Source: Lachnospiraceae bacterium UBA3850
GTDB taxonomy: Bacteria > Bacillota > Clostridia > Lachnospirales > Lachnospiraceae
DNA: 64,000 nt
NCBI GenBank assembly: GCA_002392655.1
Contig: DGHK01000006.1
Location: 495 to 64,494 of the forward strand
Direction: 5' to 3'
The notes beneath the pieces were generated by a model. The model saw only the letters and a program-made list of their open reading frames with translations. It did not search any database and was not told the origin of the DNA. The position numbers were made by a program, and so were the translations under genes. Positions 59,712-64,000 of the stretch are shown in pieces (the stretch's first letter is position 1; every line of letters starts with the position of its first letter).

Positions 59712-59793
59712 ATTAGTAATTATGTGAGTTCGGAAAATTAACTGTTTATGGTGTTTTTATCAATCATTTTTATAGAAATGAGGGCGTGGATAT

Positions 59794-62700
59794 ATGGGAA
59801 AAACTGTGAAAAGAATTATTTCAATTATATTGGTAATTGTATTGGCTTTAAGTTTAATTCATGGGACAAGTATGAAGGAAGTTTACGCAGAGGGGGGTGT
59901 GGTTTTAGATACAGATCAAGATGAGCCTCGAAGCGGGAATGTAATCATAGAAGTTCCCGGAAAGTTGAAAAGAGAAGACATCCAAAATGCAATTGATAGA
60001 ATAAATGAAATAAGAAAGGAAGCATGCGACAATGGTTATGCTTATCCTAATGATCTGAATGGAGAGCAGCTGACAAGCAAGTTGTCTCCGGAAGACTATG
60101 TTCCTATAAAGTGGTCCTTGGGGCTGGAAAAGTGGTGTATAGTTCGTGCTGCTGAAACAAGTATATATTCAGGTCATTATAGACCTAATTCAACTCATCA
60201 AAAAGGAAGTTCCATGTATTCAATAAATGGTACCAAGGTGTGGCTTGAAAATCTGGCAGCTAATACATATAGTGGACAAACTCTGGTTACCGCTATCAAT
60301 CAATGGTATGGAGAGAAGAATAGTTATATAAATAATACAGGTGGGTATGGACATTATCAGGTGATGATCAATCCTAAAATTACCTGTTTCGGAATGGCCA
60401 GATTTTTTAATCAGGATTCGCATTTTCAGTATTATACAGCCGGAATGTTCAGTCATGAATTAGGTGCATCAGACCAATCGCTTTCTTTTGGATATGATGG
60501 AGATTTTATACAGCTTGTTGAGATAAGTAATGATTTTGTCGCTGATATTGATATAGTTGGTGATGGAGTTTGTTATAAGGGGAAGAGTGGTACATTTTCC
60601 GCAAATGCGGTGACGACACTTAATACTAATTATACGGCTAAAATAAATCAGGGAATTCAGTGGAGTTCTTCAGACGAGGATATAATTAAAATAAATGCGG
60701 CTTCCGGAGAATATACGGCGTTAGGCGTTGGTGAGGCAACTATAACGGCAAAGCTTGCTACGGGAGATTTGTATTCTACATTTGATGTATTGGTTCTTCC
60801 TGATGGAGTAACATTAACCGGGCTTGAAAAGCCAAATAAGCTGACAGTTGATTATAATGTAAAACCGGATCTTCCGAAGACTGTTAATGGAACGCTCAGC
60901 AATGGAAATGTTATTCCAATCAGCGTGAAATGGGAAAGCTATGATATAAGCAACATTCAGACAGTTATGGACAGTAATGATTTTGTAGTAAAAGGTACAG
61001 TTTTAGACCAAGAAGTTGAACAGGAAGTTCATGTTCATGCGGCAAAAATAACTGAAGTTTTCAATGATGATATAGAACTGACGGTTGATGCAGGAACTAT
61101 TCCATCTTATCGTGGTTTTATGACAATCCATTTGGAAAGTGGATATTCATTATTTAATCCTATAACTTGGGAGAAAAATACTTATTATAAAACACTTGCT
61201 GGAGGAGATTTCAGGGTAAAGGGTGTTTGTAATTTTACTCATGATGATGAAGAGTATAGTTATGATATTTATACTAATCTTCATGTTAATCCTGCAAAAG
61301 TTGAAAATGTTCAATTTAAGGTTACGGAAATAAAAACTGATAGTGGAACAGAACCTATATATCCTAAAGCAACAGTCACCTGGTCCACCGGAGATGTGAC
61401 CGAGGAGGATATCACATGGGTGAGTCCTGATCCTTCAACATCATATACTGACCTAAATGATGTATCCAGAAAGTATATGATGAAGGATGGTGGAACCTAT
61501 ACACTAAGTGGATCATATGGTGGATATAATACATCTATTAAAGTGAAGGTTAACCCTGCAAGCGTTACAGCTGTAGCGCTTGATGCGGCTGATTCAAGCG
61601 AGATAGTTCCTTGTGGAACTGCTCCGGCAATTCCGGAAAAAGCAAATGCAACATGGTCGAATGGTGATAAAACAAAAGAAGCTATCTCCTGGAACTGGAA
61701 TCCTGATTCGGAAGAGGATCATGCAAAGTTTGAAGTGCTTGAAGGAAGTAACTTTGATATGGTCGGAACCTGCAAAGATTTTGATGTTACAAAATCAGTT
61801 AAAGTTCTTCCGGCAACTATTTTGAGTATAGATAGTTTAAGTAAAATATATACAGTTCAGGAGCTTGCGCCAAAGCTTCCTGAGAAGGTAAATGTACATT
61901 GGAGTAATGGAGAAGAAAGAGAAGAACCGATAACCTGGAACGCAGTTCCTGAAGCTTCCTATGCTACACCAAATACAGAGTTCAATGTATCCGGAACTGT
62001 GTCTGATTTTGATGGAAACGAATATCCTGTTCAGGTTACAGTTCATGTGGATGAAAAGAAGCTTAAAGCGATTACCTGGGAAGAGGGAAGCCCGTCGAGC
62101 TTTACTTCGTATTATAAATATGATAAGGCTGACTTCGCAGGATACATAATAGCTGAGTTTGATAATGGAAGCGTTTCAGAGCCTATAAAGGTTACGCCTG
62201 AAATGATAACGGTATTTGATGCTGATTCGGTGTCAAGTACTCAGGAGATAACTGTTTCTTATACGGTTTCGGGAATCACGAAGAGCCTGAAGACTCAGAT
62301 GAAGCTTATAAAGAGAGTCGGAATTGAAATTGCTACTCTTCCTGAAAAGACAGAGTATATAGAAGATCAAGAATTCAGTGCCGATGGAATCGTTATAAAA
62401 GAGATTCTTGATAATGGCATTCATCGTGAGATACCTTCTGAGGATTACGCAGAGGTTACTTATGATGGATTTGTATCAGTGCCTGAGACTTATGGAAAAC
62501 AGACAATAAGCTGCAGTATCTATGGCTTTACAGATACATTTGATATAAATGTAAGTGAGAAGGTTCTTGAGAAAATATCTATTGATAAGAATCCTGATAA
62601 GTTGATATATGTTCAGGGACAAACTCTTGATCTTACCGGTATCAAGGTGAGTGGAACCTATAATAATGGTAAGACCTATGATGAAGTTGTTACTGCAGAT

Positions 62701-64000
62701 GATGTTTGGATCCGTTCAGATATAGAACATGGTAGTCTTGGTGAAAGATTTAATACAGATGAAACCGGAATGTTTGATGTGTTTATCTGGAGGCTTGTTT
62801 CATCAGTAGATGAAGGAGGCGCTGTAAGAAAGAATTATGTCGGCGATTCGTTTATGGTAGAGATTATTCCGAGGGAGTCTATTTCTGCTACGTGGGAGAA
62901 GCTGCCTTCAAGGATCACATTCCCACAAAACGATGTTACATTTGCTGATTACGGCTTCAAGGATGGAAAGCTCAAGATAAAGTTTAATGATGATACTTAT
63001 GAAACTGTGGATGTAAGTCAGGCTGAGATTTCCGGATTTGATATCACCAAGGTTGGAAAGCAGACAGTTACTGCAACCTATGACAAGAAGAAGGCAACCT
63101 TTGAAGCAGAGGTTACGGTTCCGGAGGTTGTAAAGACATATGTAGTTCCTCCTACAAAGGTTGGTTATGCAGAGGGCGAGAAGCTTGATTTAGACGGTGC
63201 GAAAATTGCATTCTTATATGATAATGGACTGACAGAGGAGATTCCGGTTGATCCAAGTGATACAGATACAGGTGTCAGATTCTCGGATGGAACGAGCATA
63301 ACAGATGCGCTTACCGGAGATAATAAAACTCTGATCATTTCCTATAAGGGTGAGGATTTAAAAACTGTTGATAACAAGGATATAACGATCAATATATCTA
63401 AGAGAATCGGAATCAGAGTTAAGAAGGCTCCGGATAGCGTAGTATATCCGGAAGGCACACCACTCAGTAAAATAAGTCTAGGCGGCTTACAGCTTGAGGC
63501 GGTATTTGAGAATGGAAGTTCTTCTCCTATTCCGGTCAAGGATTATGCACTTTCGGAAAATGACAGTTATGATTCTTCTACGCTTGGTAAGGAAAAAGTG
63601 TATGTTAATGCTTACGGTTTTGAGACATTTTTCGAAATAACGATCAGGGAGAAGAGGATTTCATCTATAGAGGTAGTTGAAAATCCGGATAAAACAGAGT
63701 ATGCACAGGGACAGCCGTTTGATATAAGCGGACTTCTCGTGAAGGCATATTATGATAACGATACTTCGGGCTACATAGATGTAACGGCAGGCAATGTAAG
63801 AGTTCAGGAAAATCGTTATGATCCATTCGATGTAAAGAAGCTTGTTCCGTTTACGACTGCTAAGACAACAAGCTCCGCTTACGGAGTTCTTGCTTACGTG
63901 GTTGTTACAGCAAATTATGATGGAGAAACAGTATACTTCTATGATGATGCATGTGCTCTTTATGTTTATGATAAGGAAGTGCAATCAATAGCGATAACGA
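59794..64000 (+). CDS. large secreted CAP / bacterial Ig-like repeat surface protein, 3' end outside window
   Basis: The frame from ATG 59794 stays open to the end of the window (over 1400 codons), so the C-terminus is missing. A signal peptide is visible (ISIILVIVLALSLIHGTS, then YAEG). Residues 60-250 form a CAP/SCP-like domain (AIDRINEIRKEACDNGYAYP, ENLAANTYSGQTLVTAINQW, GHYQVMINPKITCFGMARFF), of the cysteine-rich secretory family. It is followed by a Big_2 domain (QWSSSDEDIIKINAASGEYT, then GVGEATITAK) and then about ten Ig-like units of Big_3/Big_4 types, e.g. VTWSTGDVTEEDITWVSPD, KPNKLTVDYN and EFSADGIVIKEILDNG. They likely form a long rod on the cell surface for adhesion or wall or matrix binding. 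A GGGCGTGGATAT sequence lies upstream. Confidence 0.88.
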   Translation, partial: MGKTVKRIISIILVIVLALSLIHGTSMKEVYAEGGVVLDTDQDEPRSGNVIIEVPGKLKREDIQNAIDRINEIRKEACDNGYAYPNDLNGEQLTSKLSPEDYVPIKWSLGLEKWCIVRAAETSIYSGHYRPNSTHQKGSSMYSINGTKVWLENLAANTYSGQTLVTAINQWYGEKNSYINNTGGYGHYQVMINPKITCFGMARFFNQDSHFQYYTAGMFSHELGASDQSLSFGYDGDFIQLVEISNDFVADIDIVGDGVCYKGKSGTFSANAVTTLNTNYTAKINQGIQWSSSDEDIIKINAASGEYTALGVGEATITAKLATGDLYSTFDVLVLPDGVTLTGLEKPNKLTVDYNVKPDLPKTVNGTLSNGNVIPISVKWESYDISNIQTVMDSNDFVVKGTVLDQEVEQEVHVHAAKITEVFNDDIELTVDAGTIPSYRGFMTIHLESGYSLFNPITWEKNTYYKTLAGGDFRVKGVCNFTHDDEEYSYDIYTNLHVNPAKVENVQFKVTEIKTDSGTEPIYPKATVTWSTGDVTEEDITWVSPDPSTSYTDLNDVSRKYMMKDGGTYTLSGSYGGYNTSIKVKVNPASVTAVALDAADSSEIVPCGTAPAIPEKANATWSNGDKTKEAISWNWNPDSEEDHAKFEVLEGSNFDMVGTCKDFDVTKSVKVLPATILSIDSLSKIYTVQELAPKLPEKVNVHWSNGEEREEPITWNAVPEASYATPNTEFNVSGTVSDFDGNEYPVQVTVHVDEKKLKAITWEEGSPSSFTSYYKYDKADFAGYIIAEFDNGSVSEPIKVTPEMITVFDADSVSSTQEITVSYTVSGITKSLKTQMKLIKRVGIEIATLPEKTEYIEDQEFSADGIVIKEILDNGIHREIPSEDYAEVTYDGFVSVPETYGKQTISCSIYGFTDTFDINVSEKVLEKISIDKNPDKLIYVQGQTLDLTGIKVSGTYNNGKTYDEVVTADDVWIRSDIEHGSLGERFNTDETGMFDVFIWRLVSSVDEGGAVRKNYVGDSFMVEIIPRESISATWEKLPSRITFPQNDVTFADYGFKDGKLKIKFNDDTYETVDVSQAEISGFDITKVGKQTVTATYDKKKATFEAEVTVPEVVKTYVVPPTKVGYAEGEKLDLDGAKIAFLYDNGLTEEIPVDPSDTDTGVRFSDGTSITDALTGDNKTLIISYKGEDLKTVDNKDITINISKRIGIRVKKAPDSVVYPEGTPLSKISLGGLQLEAVFENGSSSPIPVKDYALSENDSYDSSTLGKEKVYVNAYGFETFFEITIREKRISSIEVVENPDKTEYAQGQPFDISGLLVKAYYDNDTSGYIDVTAGNVRVQENRYDPFDVKKLVPFTTAKTTSSAYGVLAYVVVTANYDGETVYFYDDACALYVYDKEVQSIAIT

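Noticed and set aside
1..64000. tRNA, rRNA or prophage genes
   Set aside because: No tRNA-like T-loop and acceptor patterns, rRNA sequence, integrase or phage structural genes were noticed on reading; a tRNAscan run would settle the first.

Overview
The window looks like chromosomal DNA of a low-to-moderate-GC Gram-positive bacterium of the Lachnospiraceae type (rumen/gut Clostridia such as Butyrivibrio, Pseudobutyrivibrio or Lachnospira; the genus cannot be fixed by eye). The grounds are AGGAGG-type ribosome sites, TTGACA/TATAAT promoters, very short intergenic gaps, rpsT/holA/comEC/ylmH in Firmicute form, and lineage-typical families (DUF5714, DUF4317, TPR proteins with an 'NPEDD' J-like start). 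No rRNA, tRNA, CRISPR array or intact insertion sequence was seen.

Layout. 1-4.9 kb is accessory DNA with decay: the end of a DUF5714 gene, a broken fluoride-channel gene (crcB), a GNAT / NifX-like / split chromate-transporter operon, a GNAT remnant, a DUF3006-Nudix protein and an AlkZ-related protein. 4.9-11.8 kb holds a divergent permease/DUF4317 pair, a sodium:solute symporter, an unnamed membrane-anchored protein, cvfB and ridA. 11.8-23.3 kb is a long co-directional run: a CDP-glycerol-type transferase, a CDF metal exporter, a giant J-like/TPR protein, an HscC-like Hsp70, a small membrane protein with nine-residue repeats, and an acyl-CoA ligase. folP follows. 24.3-28.5 kb is a zinc-uptake operon (zur, znuA, znuC, znuB and an unknown lipoprotein) behind a promoter overlapped by two Fur-family operators. 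trmL and an Hsp70-like/GrpE fusion close this block at a bidirectional terminator.

30.6-42.5 kb holds an EnvC-like peptidase and a TetR regulator (minus strand), a LemA-like protein, an MMPL exporter with a long repeat lipoprotein, polyphosphate kinase with a triplicated 3' end, a histidine kinase without a visible partner, and a lipoprotein. 42.5-54.6 kb holds comEC, a nuclease-like protein, a possible structured RNA, a CtpE-like P-type ATPase, a three-gene unit (WXG100-like, unknown, SARP-like response regulator), holA, rpsT and glgB. 54.6-64 kb holds a YbjQ protein, a cell-wall-repeat protein, a fused amino-acid ABC transporter whose ATPase carries an RsbW-like tail, ylmH with a possible micro-ORF, and a large CAP/Ig-like surface protein that runs off the window.

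The most interesting candidate system is an accessory Hsp70 machine: a J-like/TPR protein whose HPD motif reads NPE, its adjacent HscC-like Hsp70 with intact nucleotide-binding motifs, and, 8 kb downstream, a protein with an eroded Hsp70-like ATPase region fused to a clear C-terminal GrpE domain. All three Hsp70-cycle roles are present in altered form. That they work together is inference from gene content and proximity.
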